Origin: Erysipelotrichaceae bacterium
GTDB lineage: Bacteria; Bacillota_I; Bacilli_A; Erysipelotrichales; Erysipelotrichaceae
Assembly: GCA_019415435.1 (NCBI GenBank)
Contig: DXZE01000007.1
Span: 1-52,639, forward strand
Length of the DNA: 52,639 bases
Direction of reading: 5' to 3'
The position numbers and the translations under genes are program-made. Below are positions 8,279 to 15,548 of the stretch, piece after piece (position 1 is the first letter of the stretch; every line of letters starts with the position of its first letter). The notes under the pieces were generated by a model. It did no database searches and was not told the DNA's origin. It worked only from the letters and a program-made list of their open reading frames with translations.

Positions 8279-8464
8279 GATATTATAAAGAAGTTAAGAG
8301 GAGGGGCAGAAGCACTCATATTGCTTCAGCTTATGGCAATTGTGGGAACATACCGTAACGGCACCCTGGCATCTCATATGGGCAATGTTCCATACATGAT
8401 TGCCTTTTCCTCCATTGGTATTATCGGAATCATTCTGTTGATCATTTCATTTATAAAAAGATGA
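8279..8464 (+). pseudogene. Orphan C-terminal-like membrane protein fragment
   Basis: A 61-codon open frame with two hydrophobic stretches (LILLQLMAIVG and VPYMIAFSSIGIIGIILL) and a basic end (FIKR). It has no convincing start. AGGAGG at 8300 is not followed by a start codon at usable spacing in this frame. It looks like the last transmembrane part of a transporter, perhaps MFS-like, whose upstream part is gone. The family cannot be named securely. Confidence 0.4.
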
Positions 8465-8468
8465 AGAA

Positions 8469-8684
8469 TCAGGCATTACGCTTTTTGCGTAGTGCTTTTT
8501 TCTTCATCCATCTCTGATACAGGTAAAGATAATAGGCAATACATAAGGCTGTTATGAAGAATAACAGATGGGTAAGCCATGCCAGATGAATAGAAAGATC
8601 CGGCATGCATAACGTTATTACTTTTATAATCAGATATACCAGCAATAGCAGACTGGATATATGTCTCATTTTCTTTACAGTCAT
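8469..8684 (-). CDS. Small two-helix membrane protein, function unknown
   Basis: 71 residues with two hydrophobic segments (about 10-28 and 35-53) and a very basic C-terminus (KKKALRKKRNA). I do not recognise the family. The ATG at 8684 is preferred to a TTG at 8690. No good Shine-Dalgarno site is present, and the 3' end coincides with a plus-strand terminator hairpin. It is convergent with the regulator and divergent from the aminotransferase operon. The clean hydrophobic pattern favours a real gene. Confidence 0.5.
   Translation of the reverse strand: MTVKKMRHISSLLLLVYLIIKVITLCMPDLSIHLAWLTHLLFFITALCIAYYLYLYQRWMKKKALRKKRNA
8473..8501 (+). terminator. Rho-independent terminator downstream of the regulator
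   Basis: GCATTACGC (8473-8481) / GCGTAGTGC (8487-8495), one wobble pair, followed by TTTTTTC on the plus strand. It overlaps the end of the convergent small membrane gene. Confidence 0.75.
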
Positions 8685-8720
8685 AAACAACCATTAATAT
8701 ATCATTCTTTTTGGTTGTAA

Positions 8721-8729
8721 GTGTATAAT
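8721..8729 (+). promoter_or_regulatory. Extended -10 promoter of the aminotransferase operon
   Basis: TGTATAAT (TATAAT at 8724-8729 preceded by TG at 8722-8723) lies 22 bp before the aminotransferase ATG. No good -35 box is seen, as is common for extended -10 promoters. Confidence 0.5.
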
Positions 8730-8750
8730 ATCGCTTAGCGAGGTTGCGAT

Positions 8751-9932
8751 ATGATTGACTATGAAAAGATAGAATCAAAGGCTGCCCGGGAGATGAGACC
8801 ATCCGGCATACGTAAGTTTTTCTCTTTAGCCGCAGAGATGCCGGACTGCATTTCTTTAGGTGTAGGAGAACCGGACTTCCAGACACCATGGACAATCAGA
8901 GAAGCAGCGATACATTCCCTGGAATTAGGACATACAAAATATACTTCCAATGCCGGCTTAAAACCTTTAAGAGAGGCAATCTGCGATTTTCTGGCAAGAC
9001 ATTATGACCTGCATTATTCCGAAGATCAGATGATTATTACGGTAGGTGGTTCAGAGGCAATTGACTTAGTGATCAGAGCTCTTATAGAACCTGGTGATGA
9101 AGTGATTATACCGGAACCATGTTATGTATCTTATGAGCCTATAACAACTCTTACTGGTGGTGTTCCAGTGTCTATTCAGACAACCGAAGAGAATGAGTTC
9201 AGAGTGACACCAGAACAGATCCGTAATGCAATTACAGATAAGACAAAGCTGATTGTGCTCTCTTATCCAAATAATCCAACCGGTGCTGTATTAAGACACG
9301 AGGATCTTGTTGGTATTGCAAAGGTATTGGAAGGAACAGATATCATGGTTCTTTCGGATGAGATCTATTCAGAGCTTGTGTATGGGGATGAAAAGTATGA
9401 ATCCATAGCCCATATTGATGGCATGAAGGAAAGAACGATTCTGGTGAATGGTTTTTCCAAGGCTTTCTCTATGACTGGCTGGAGACTTGGTTATGCAGTA
9501 GGACCTAAGCCTATTCTTGATACAATGATCAAGATTCACCAGTCCTGTATCATGACAGCGCCAACCACTTCACAATATGCTGGTATCACTGCTGTTACAG
9601 AATGTGATGAAGATATCGCAAAGATGCGTAATGAGTATGATTTCAGAAGACAGTACTGTCTCAGGAAACTCAATGGCATGGGCCTGCATACATTTACACC
9701 CAGAGGTGCCTTCTATGTATTCCCGAATATTACATGCAGCGGATTAAGCTCCGATGATTTCTGCATGAAGCTGTTGCATGATAAGAAAGTAGCGATTGTG
9801 CCTGGCACTGCATTTGGCAAGTCAGGGGAAGGCTTTGCCCGTATATCCTATGCTTACTCTTTGAATTATCTTCAGGAAGCGATGAGACGTATTGAAGACT
9901 TCTTGAAAGAGAATGGCTGGTACAGACCTTAA
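8751..9932 (+). CDS. PLP-dependent class I/II aminotransferase (PatA/AspC family)
   Basis: A 393-residue fold-type I aminotransferase. The Schiff-base lysine is K237 in NGFSKAFSMTGWRLG. The SYPNNPTGA motif (~171-179), the LSDEIYSELVY Asp/Tyr pair (~201-211) and a C-terminal Arg (FARISYA) complete the active site. It transfers amino groups between an amino acid and 2-oxoglutarate. An aromatic amino acid, N-acetyl-diaminopimelate or alanine are all plausible donors. GAGG precedes the ATG by 8 nt. It is the first gene of an operon with an MFS transporter and an Lrp/AsnC regulator, an arrangement that suggests an amino acid substrate handled by all three. Confidence 0.88.
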   Translation: MIDYEKIESKAAREMRPSGIRKFFSLAAEMPDCISLGVGEPDFQTPWTIREAAIHSLELGHTKYTSNAGLKPLREAICDFLARHYDLHYSEDQMIITVGGSEAIDLVIRALIEPGDEVIIPEPCYVSYEPITTLTGGVPVSIQTTEENEFRVTPEQIRNAITDKTKLIVLSYPNNPTGAVLRHEDLVGIAKVLEGTDIMVLSDEIYSELVYGDEKYESIAHIDGMKERTILVNGFSKAFSMTGWRLGYAVGPKPILDTMIKIHQSCIMTAPTTSQYAGITAVTECDEDIAKMRNEYDFRRQYCLRKLNGMGLHTFTPRGAFYVFPNITCSGLSSDDFCMKLLHDKKVAIVPGTAFGKSGEGFARISYAYSLNYLQEAMRRIEDFLKENGWYRP

Positions 9933-9934
9933 GC

Positions 9935-11176
9935 ATGAATAAACTGTTTGGACAATATAAAGGATTAAGAAGAGAAGTATACATATTGTTCTTTGGCCGT
10001 ATCGTTACAAATCTTGGATCGATGGTATGGCCGATGTTAACAATGATTCTGAATCAGAAGATGGGCATGCGGGCAGGAGATATATCCTGGTTACTGATAC
10101 TTGCAGGAATCATTTTGTTACCGGCTGGTATGATCGGTGGTAAACTGGCTGATCGTTTCAGCAAGCGCAATATCATCGTGATATGTGATGCTGTATCAAT
10201 CATCGGGTACATCACATGTGCCTGTATACCGTTAAGCTATATATCCATTGCCCTGATGATATTCTCTTCTACATTTCAGACAATGGAGAATCCTGCCTAT
10301 AATGCATTGTTGGCGGATCTTACAAAATCCAAAGACAGGGAAAGAGCGTATTCTCTTTCTTATCTGGGAAGTAACCTTGGATTGATGTTAGCACCAGTTA
10401 TTGGTGGATTCTTATTTAAGAATTATCTCTGGCTGGCATTTCTCTTAAATGGTTTATCGATAGCTTCCAGTACAGTATTGATCTTCTTTGGCATTGATGC
10501 TCATGTGCAAAGTGTTAAGGATGACAGTATCTATGAACAGGCGGATCAGAATGGCTCGGTCTTTGATATATTCATAAGGCATAAGGTGTTGATTCTGTAT
10601 GCGGCTGCTGTAGGTTTGTATTCATTAATCTACAGTCAATACGGATATCTGATGCCGCTGGATCTTGGCAGAGTACATGGTGAAAACGGAGCTGCCATCT
10701 ATGGTACGGTGTCTTCATTAAACTGTGTCATAGTTGTATTGTTTACACCTTTGTGGACAAAGGTATCTTCAAAACTAAGTGATGTTGTAAGAATTATTAT
10801 TGCGGAATGCATGATTACAGCCGGATATGCAGTATTTCTGTTATTACTGGGACATATACCTGCCTATTATCTGGCTATTACCTTATTTACATGGGGAGAG
10901 ATTCTGGAGACTATATCAGTTGGTCCCTATGAAACAAAGCGGGTTCCAAGTACACACAGAGGCAGAGTGAACTCTGTAATCAGTGTGATCCAGAGTATCA
11001 TGATGGGACTTGGAGAAATAGCGACGGGTCAGTTATATGATCGCTTTGGCTCTGTTCAGGCATGGATCTTTATATTTATAATGATCATGATATTGTTTGC
11101 TATATTGTTTATCTGGAAAACAAAGGATTATAAAGCATATCCGGATTTATATCAGGAGGTAAAGGAAAATGGATGA
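9935..11176 (+). CDS. MFS transporter
   Basis: A 413-residue, 12-helix major facilitator protein. The cytoplasmic loop between helices 2 and 3 carries GGKLADRFSKR, the MFS signature. A larger loop near residue 190-210 separates the two halves. It starts 2 nt after the aminotransferase stop without its own Shine-Dalgarno site, so it is translationally coupled. Its end overlaps the Lrp-type regulator by 8 nt. Export or exchange of an amino acid or drug is possible. The context favours an amino-acid-related substrate, but the sequence does not define it. Confidence 0.85.
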   Translation: MNKLFGQYKGLRREVYILFFGRIVTNLGSMVWPMLTMILNQKMGMRAGDISWLLILAGIILLPAGMIGGKLADRFSKRNIIVICDAVSIIGYITCACIPLSYISIALMIFSSTFQTMENPAYNALLADLTKSKDRERAYSLSYLGSNLGLMLAPVIGGFLFKNYLWLAFLLNGLSIASSTVLIFFGIDAHVQSVKDDSIYEQADQNGSVFDIFIRHKVLILYAAAVGLYSLIYSQYGYLMPLDLGRVHGENGAAIYGTVSSLNCVIVVLFTPLWTKVSSKLSDVVRIIIAECMITAGYAVFLLLLGHIPAYYLAITLFTWGEILETISVGPYETKRVPSTHRGRVNSVISVIQSIMMGLGEIATGQLYDRFGSVQAWIFIFIMIMILFAILFIWKTKDYKAYPDLYQEVKENG

Positions 11177-11660
11177 GATGAGATTATTGCAGTTATTGAC
11201 AGATAATCCAAGAACAAGTGTCACCGATCTTGCGGATATTCTTGGTGAAGAAGAAAAAGATGTGTCCGATGAGGTTAAAAGATTAGAAGATAATAAGGTT
11301 ATCTGCGGGTATCATACAGTTATCAACTGGGATAAGACAAATGTAGAGCATGTTGATGCGATCATAGGTGTTAAGGCTTCTACAGAAAGAGGAAAAGGGT
11401 ATGACAATATTGCGGAAAGAATTGCCCGATTCCCTGAAGTAAGCGGTCTGTATCTTGTATCAGGCGGTACAGAGTTCCTGGTAAATATGAACGCCAGGAC
11501 AATGCGTGAAGTTGCAGACTTTGTTGGTGAAAAGCTGGCCCCGATTGAAGGAGTAGCTGGCACTGTCACAATGTTTGTATTAAAGAAATACAAAGTAAAC
11601 GGCATTGCGATGGATCTGGAAAAAGAGGTAGAAGACGATCGTCAGATTGTCTCCGCATAA
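11169..11660 (+). CDS. Lrp/AsnC family transcriptional regulator
   Basis: 163 residues. An N-terminal helix-turn-helix (LLQLLTDNPRTSVTDLADIL, ~5-25) is followed by the beta-alpha-beta RAM ligand-binding domain (ending in LYLVSGGTEFLVNMNA and VTMFVLKKY). GGAGG lies 11 nt before the ATG, inside the end of the MFS gene. Lrp-type regulators sense amino acids and often control the operon they sit in, so autoregulation of aminotransferase-MFS-regulator is likely. The arrangement recalls Bacillus loci that pair an Lrp regulator with an aminotransferase. Confidence 0.88.
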   Translation: MDEMRLLQLLTDNPRTSVTDLADILGEEEKDVSDEVKRLEDNKVICGYHTVINWDKTNVEHVDAIIGVKASTERGKGYDNIAERIARFPEVSGLYLVSGGTEFLVNMNARTMREVADFVGEKLAPIEGVAGTVTMFVLKKYKVNGIAMDLEKEVEDDRQIVSA

Positions 11661-11674
11661 CTAGTAAAAAATCA

Positions 11675-11703
11675 TTGCGTTTTTAAGCAAAACCTGATAC
11701 TAT
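11675..11703 (+). promoter_or_regulatory. Sigma-A promoter of rpsF-ssb-rpsR
   Basis: TTGCGT (11675-11680), 17-bp spacer, TACTAT (11698-11703). It is well placed for the ribosomal protein operon that begins at 11774. Confidence 0.75.
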
Positions 11704-11704
11704 T

Positions 11705-11740
11705 AACCGGCGAGTGGAATACCCACTCCTTGCCGTTTTT
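11705..11740 (+). promoter_or_regulatory. rpsF leader hairpin, candidate S6:S18-binding leader or upstream terminator
   Basis: A lower stem CGGC/GCCG and an upper stem GAGTGG/CCACTC are separated by an asymmetric CTT bulge and followed by TTTTT. S6:S18 autoregulatory leaders upstream of rpsF contain a bulged hairpin with a CCG element, and CCG is present at 11707-11709. The hairpin begins close to the expected transcription start, so a role as terminator of the upstream operon is also possible. Confidence 0.4.
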
Positions 11741-11773
11741 ATGCGGCCATTAGTCCAAAAGGAGGTGTACAAA

Positions 11774-12079
11774 ATGAAAAAGTATGAAGTTATGTACATC
11801 ATCAATGCGTCTGTTGAAGATGATAAGAGAAAGGCTCTGATTGATTCAGTAGCCAAGATCCTTACTGACAATGGTGGTAAGGTCACCAAGACAGATGAAT
11901 GGGGTATGAGAGATTTTGCGTACCGCATTGATGACATGACAAAGGGCTATTACGTAGTCGTTAACTTTGAAGCTGACAATGCATGTGTCAAGGAATTCGA
12001 TCGTCTGATGCGCATTAATGCAAACATTGTTCGTTTCATGGTTACACGTGATGAAGCTCCAGCCAAAGAGGCTAAGTAA
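11774..12079 (+). CDS. rpsF: 30S ribosomal protein S6
   Basis: 101 residues beginning MKKYEVMYIINASVED, with the conserved GMRDFAYRI and KGYYVVVNFEA strands of the S6 ferredoxin-like fold. AAGGAGGTG precedes the ATG at normal spacing, which excludes an in-frame ATG further upstream at 11714. It binds S18 in the 30S platform. The stop codon overlaps the ssb start by one base (TAATG), so the two are coupled. Confidence 0.97.
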   Translation: MKKYEVMYIINASVEDDKRKALIDSVAKILTDNGGKVTKTDEWGMRDFAYRIDDMTKGYYVVVNFEADNACVKEFDRLMRINANIVRFMVTRDEAPAKEAK

Positions 12080-12600
12080 TGATTAACAGGGTAGTACTTG
12101 TCGGAAGACTGACTAAGGATGTGGAAGTTCGTAAGACACAGTCCGGTTTATCAGTGGCTTCCTTTACAGTTGCCTGTGACCGTAACAGACGTGCACAGGA
12201 TAACTCTCAGCAGACAGCTGATTTCATCAATTGTGTTGCCTGGAGACAGAGTGCTGACTTCTTAGGCCAGTATGCTCATAAGGGCGCATTGATTGGTGTA
12301 GATGGAAGAATTCAGACAAGATCGTATGATCGTAATGATGGTACAAAGGTTTATGTGACAGAAGTGGTTTGTGACGCCGTACAGCTTCTTGAAAGCAAGA
12401 GCCAGTCACAGGCACGTGCACAAAGCTCTGGTTATGATAATGGCTTCTCACAGTCAAACTATGGTAATCAGAACAATGGTGGTTATGGCAGCTACAATGA
12501 ACCGTCATACTCACAGCCTCAGAACCAGAACAATGGTCAGAACGATAATTACAATAATGGCGCTCCACTGGATATATCCAGTGATGATCTGCCATTCTAA
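12079..12600 (+). CDS. ssb: Single-stranded DNA-binding protein
   Basis: 173 residues. The N-terminal OB fold (MINRVVLVGRLTKDVEVR, ...FINCVAWRQSADFL, residues 1-110) is followed by a Gln/Asn/Gly/Ser-rich flexible linker. The acidic tip DISSDDLPF recruits repair and replication partners. The position between rpsF and rpsR is the standard Bacillota order. GAGG lies 8 nt before the start. Confidence 0.97.
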   Translation: MINRVVLVGRLTKDVEVRKTQSGLSVASFTVACDRNRRAQDNSQQTADFINCVAWRQSADFLGQYAHKGALIGVDGRIQTRSYDRNDGTKVYVTEVVCDAVQLLESKSQSQARAQSSGYDNGFSQSNYGNQNNGGYGSYNEPSYSQPQNQNNGQNDNYNNGAPLDISSDDLPF

Positions 12601-12618
12601 AGAAAGGAGACCTGTAAA

Positions 12619-12849
12619 ATGGCATTCAAAAAACAGAGAATGGGCCGCAGAAAGGTCTGCTACTTCACAAAGAACAATATCAAGTATATTGACTATAAAG
12701 ATGTTGAACTCTTAAAGAAGTTCATCAGCGCTAATGGCAAGATTACACCAAGACGCGTTACAGGAACTCGTGCGAAGTATCAGAGAAAACTGGCTGTAGC
12801 TATCAAGCGTGCCCGCCAGATGGCATTACTGCCATACATCGCTGACTGA
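12619..12849 (+). CDS. rpsR: 30S ribosomal protein S18
   Basis: 76 residues, with the conserved KKVCYF-like start (RRKVCYFTKNN), the IDYKDVELLKKFIS helix and the ITPRRVTGTRAKYQRKLAVA core. It pairs with S6 in the small subunit. AAAGGAGA precedes the ATG. It is the last gene of the rpsF operon and is followed by a clear terminator. Confidence 0.97.
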   Translation: MAFKKQRMGRRKVCYFTKNNIKYIDYKDVELLKKFISANGKITPRRVTGTRAKYQRKLAVAIKRARQMALLPYIAD

Positions 12850-12858
12850 TGTAAAGTA

Positions 12859-12882
12859 AACTTCCTTCGGGAAGTTTTTTTT
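12859..12882 (+). terminator. Rho-independent terminator after rpsR
   Basis: AACTTCC-TTCG-GGAAGTT with an eight-T run; a UUCG tetraloop closes the stem. Confidence 0.92.
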
Positions 12883-12890
12883 ATGAATCT

Positions 12891-13160
12891 TTGCATACAT
12901 TGACACGTAAAGACTGGGATAATGTATTTGTGGATGATTTAAAAGCGAAAGAAGAATCGATCACTATGGTAAGTGCATATAAGGAAATAATTGAAAAAAG
13001 TGAAGCAAAAGGTAGAAATGAAGGTATTGCTGAAGGCAGAAAAGAAACTGCGACCAGAATGCTTGCGGATGGTATGCCAGAGGATAAGGTAATTAAGTAT
13101 TCTGGTCTTTCAAAAGAAGAAGTAGAAAAGCTGAAACAGGAATCAGGAGGGATATCCTGA
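12891..13160 (+). pseudogene. C-terminal remnant of an Rpn-family (PD-(D/E)XK) nuclease/transposase
   Basis: 89 codons ending in GRNEGIAEGRKETATRML and GMPEDKVIKYSGLSKEEVEKL, the repetitive Glu/Gly/Lys tail typical of Rpn recombination-promoting nuclease/transposase proteins. The nuclease domain is missing. The only start available is a TTG directly behind the rpsR terminator, with no Shine-Dalgarno site. I read it as the leftover of a once complete gene. Confidence 0.7.
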
Positions 13161-13204
13161 AAGATGATATATTGTATCAGTCAAAGTCAGGATGTCCTTT
13201 TCTT
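13150..13204 (+). terminator. Terminator-like long hairpin after the Rpn remnant
   Basis: An 11-bp stem GGATATCCTGA (13150-13160) / TCAGGATGTCC (13187-13197) with one wobble pair, a 26-nt loop and a TTTTCTTTC tail. The left arm overlaps the remnant's last codons. Confidence 0.55.
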
Positions 13205-13290
13205 TCTTAACCATAATGCAGATTATGTATGAAAGGATAAAAATAATCACATAATTTGAAAAGATAGCGTATAATAGGCATGTCCTTCAT

Positions 13291-13409
13291 ATCGTATATG
13301 CTTTCGAATCGGCGAGAGTGTTTCTACCTGACTGCCATAACAGTCGGACTACGATTTGAGATTTCTTCTGCGTGTATGAGGGAATATATCGCAGAAGTTT
13401 TTTATTTTT
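13291..13409 (+). promoter_or_regulatory. Purine (guanine-type) riboswitch with terminator
   Basis: Aptamer 13291-13355: P1 ATCGTA/TACGAT, the conserved GTTTCTACC junction, P3 CTGACT/AGTCGG, and a 3' GGACTACGA in which the discriminating base (position 74 in the xpt aptamer) is C, which specifies guanine/hypoxanthine rather than adenine. A terminator follows: CTTCTGCG (13365-13372) / CGCAGAAG (13390-13397) and a T-rich tail to 13409. A -10 box TATAAT sits at 13270-13275. Ligand binding would stabilise P1 and favour termination, shutting off the purine permease. Confidence 0.92.
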
Positions 13410-13444
13410 GTACGTATGGGGATAAGGAAAGAGGGGGAATCCTA

Positions 13445-14809
13445 ATGTTAGAAAAGCTTTTTAAGCTCAAAGAGAACGGAACGAATGCAAAGACTGAACT
13501 CGTTGCCGGTCTCACTACGTTCATGACCATGGTTTACATTCTGGCTTTGAACCCAAGTATTCTGAAGGCATCTGGTATGGATGCAGGTTCTGTATTGACT
13601 GCGACAGCAGTAGCGTCCGCAATTGCCTGCTTTGCAATGGCAGCTTTCTCAAATAAGCCATTCGCATTATCAGCTGGTCTTGGTCTGAATGCTTACTTTG
13701 CCTATACAATCTGCGGAACCATGGGCTATTCATGGCAGGCAGCTCTGACTGCTGTTCTGATTGAAGGTATTATCTTCATCATCCTGTCTCTTACAAATAT
13801 TCGTGAAGCAATATTCAATGCGATTCCGGCACAGTTAAAGATTGCCGTATCTGTTGGTATCGGCTTCTTCATTACTTTCATTGGTTTACAGAATGCAAAG
13901 ATTATCGGAGATGCTTCTACTCTGGTTGGTTTATTCAATCTGCGCAGTTCCTTTACAGACGGTACATTCAATACAACTGGTATTACTGTTCTCTTATGCC
14001 TGATTGGTGTAGTTATTACATTCTTCATGCTCCATAAGGGTGTTAAAGGATATATGCTCTGGGGCATTCTGATTACATGGGCTCTTGGCATTGTATGCCA
14101 GTTAGTTGGCCTCTATGTTCCTGATAACAAAGCTTTCTTTTCTGTTATTCCTACAGCTGTATTCTCTATGCCGTCAAGCATGGCTCCTACATTCTTCAAG
14201 TTTGACTTCAGCTTTATCGGTGAACATCCAATGGACTTCCTGGTCATGATGTTCTCTTTCCTGTTCGTTGATGTATTTGATACATTAGGAACAGTTATCG
14301 GATGTGCTTCCAAGACCAATATGCTTGATAAAGATGGCAAGCTGCCTGGTATCAAGGGTGTTCTGTTAGCAGATGCAGTAGGTACAGTTGTTGGTGCATG
14401 CTGCGGTACTTCTACAATCACAACATTCGTTGAATCTTCTTCTGGTATTACAGAAGGAGGCCGTACAGGTATGACATCCTGCACAGTTGGTATTCTGTTC
14501 TTACTTGCATTATTCCTTTCACCATTATTCTTAACAATTCCAAGCTTTGCGACAGCACCGGCTTTAATTGTTGTAGGTTTCTTAATGATGCAGCAGGTAG
14601 GTGAGATTGACTGGGCAAACCTTGTAGATGCGATTCCTTGCTTTGCATGCATTACAATGATGGGCTTTGCATATTCCATCTCTGAAGGCATCTCCTTTGG
14701 TGTCATCACATGGGTTGTTCTGCATCTGTTAGCTAAGAAGACAGATGAAACATCTGTACTGATGTATGTTCTGGCAATCTTGTTTGTACTGAAGTACTTC
14801 CTGATATAA
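13445..14809 (+). CDS. pbuG: NCS2 (AzgA-like) guanine/hypoxanthine permease
   Basis: A 454-residue permease with about 14 hydrophobic segments. It has the AzgA-group signatures TELVAGLTTFMTMVYILALNP near the N-terminus, SAGLGLNAYFAYT, and FVDVFDTLGTVIG plus GTSTITTFVESSSGITEGGRTG in the core. It imports hypoxanthine/guanine by proton symport in characterised relatives. The ATG at 13445 follows AGAGGGGG. A longer open frame runs back through the riboswitch and is not credible. The riboswitch upstream supports the purine assignment strongly. Confidence 0.93.
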   Translation: MLEKLFKLKENGTNAKTELVAGLTTFMTMVYILALNPSILKASGMDAGSVLTATAVASAIACFAMAAFSNKPFALSAGLGLNAYFAYTICGTMGYSWQAALTAVLIEGIIFIILSLTNIREAIFNAIPAQLKIAVSVGIGFFITFIGLQNAKIIGDASTLVGLFNLRSSFTDGTFNTTGITVLLCLIGVVITFFMLHKGVKGYMLWGILITWALGIVCQLVGLYVPDNKAFFSVIPTAVFSMPSSMAPTFFKFDFSFIGEHPMDFLVMMFSFLFVDVFDTLGTVIGCASKTNMLDKDGKLPGIKGVLLADAVGTVVGACCGTSTITTFVESSSGITEGGRTGMTSCTVGILFLLALFLSPLFLTIPSFATAPALIVVGFLMMQQVGEIDWANLVDAIPCFACITMMGFAYSISEGISFGVITWVVLHLLAKKTDETSVLMYVLAILFVLKYFLI

Positions 14810-14822
14810 AGAATGACTTTCT

Positions 14823-14866
14823 AAGCAGCACGTATTCAGATGTGAATATGTGCTGCTTTTTATTTT
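14823..14866 (+). terminator. Rho-independent terminator after the purine permease
   Basis: A 15-bp stem AAGCAGCACGTATTC / GAATATGTGCTGCTT with one wobble pair, followed by TTTTATTTT. Confidence 0.9.
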
Positions 14867-14891
14867 GGTAAAGAACGTTACAATAAATGCT

Positions 14892-15548
14892 ATGATTACA
14901 GAGATAACCATAGGAAAAGATAATAAACGATCCTGTTTTAACGAAGTATTAAAAGAATATGATCTTTCAGCCAGGCAAATAGAATCTCTGGATGATCCAT
15001 TAGAAAAAGGAGATATTCTTTTCATTCAGGGAAATATAGATTCAAAGAATACAGATACTCTGAAACAAATAAAGAAGCTTTCCAGGGATGGCATTCATGC
15101 AATCCTTTCCATACGAACAGACATCATGAAAAAGGCAGTCAGCACAAAGCCTTTTCTGATCTGTCCTTATACAGAAGATCTGGAAGCTTCCTGTCATACG
15201 AGAATTCGTAATGGAAATGATGCGATGAGAATCCTGGTGAATATGCATGATCATAGTCATGGCAATATTCTGATGCCATATAAAGATATGATGCTTTTTG
15301 TATGTAAGGATGGCAGACAGTTCAAAACAAGTCTTCCTTATGGGGAAGCTGTAGATAATACATATGCTGATGAATCCATGATTGGAGGATTTATAAAGGA
15401 ATACCTTGAAACAGCGGACTATGTAAAGATGTTTCATTATACAGTATGTGCCTATAGTGTCAGTACGCATACAGGGAAACCTGCAGGCATAAAAGAAATA
15501 CATGATGCTTATGAAATGATGAAGGAGAAACAGTTATGGATGAAATGA
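14892..15548 (+). CDS. Reduced PfkB-like protein lacking the N-terminal substrate half
   Basis: 218 residues. The central part (GDILFIQGNIDSKNTDTLKQI, then KPFLICPYTEDLE) resembles the SGSLP and PN-E motifs of 1-phosphofructokinase/tagatose-6-phosphate kinase. The C-terminal TYADESMIGGFI aligns with the VGAGDSMVAGFL anion-hole/catalytic motif. The catalytic Asp is Glu, the two motif glycines are replaced, and about 100 N-terminal residues of a normal ~310-residue kinase are absent. It is probably not an active sugar kinase. The gene overlaps the AlaX-like gene by 13 bp, so the two are co-translated. The ATG at 14892 is chosen because an upstream start would lie in the terminator stem. Confidence 0.6.
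   Translation: MITEITIGKDNKRSCFNEVLKEYDLSARQIESLDDPLEKGDILFIQGNIDSKNTDTLKQIKKLSRDGIHAILSIRTDIMKKAVSTKPFLICPYTEDLEASCHTRIRNGNDAMRILVNMHDHSHGNILMPYKDMMLFVCKDGRQFKTSLPYGEAVDNTYADESMIGGFIKEYLETADYVKMFHYTVCAYSVSTHTGKPAGIKEIHDAYEMMKEKQLWMK

Noticed and set aside
8476..8895. 139-codon minus-strand open frame overlapping the aminotransferase start
   Set aside because: It lies antisense to a clear promoter and gene, has no motif, and competes with a better small membrane protein frame.
13280..13444. Upstream extension of the purine permease coding region
   Set aside because: It runs through the guanine riboswitch and terminator; the ATG at 13445 has its own Shine-Dalgarno site.
14113..14709. 198-codon frame antisense to the purine permease
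   Set aside because: It is a long shadow frame inside a highly conserved permease gene, with no ribosome site and no recognisable domain.
14850..14891. Extra N-terminal residues of the PfkB-like protein
   Set aside because: They are encoded by the right arm of the permease terminator stem.
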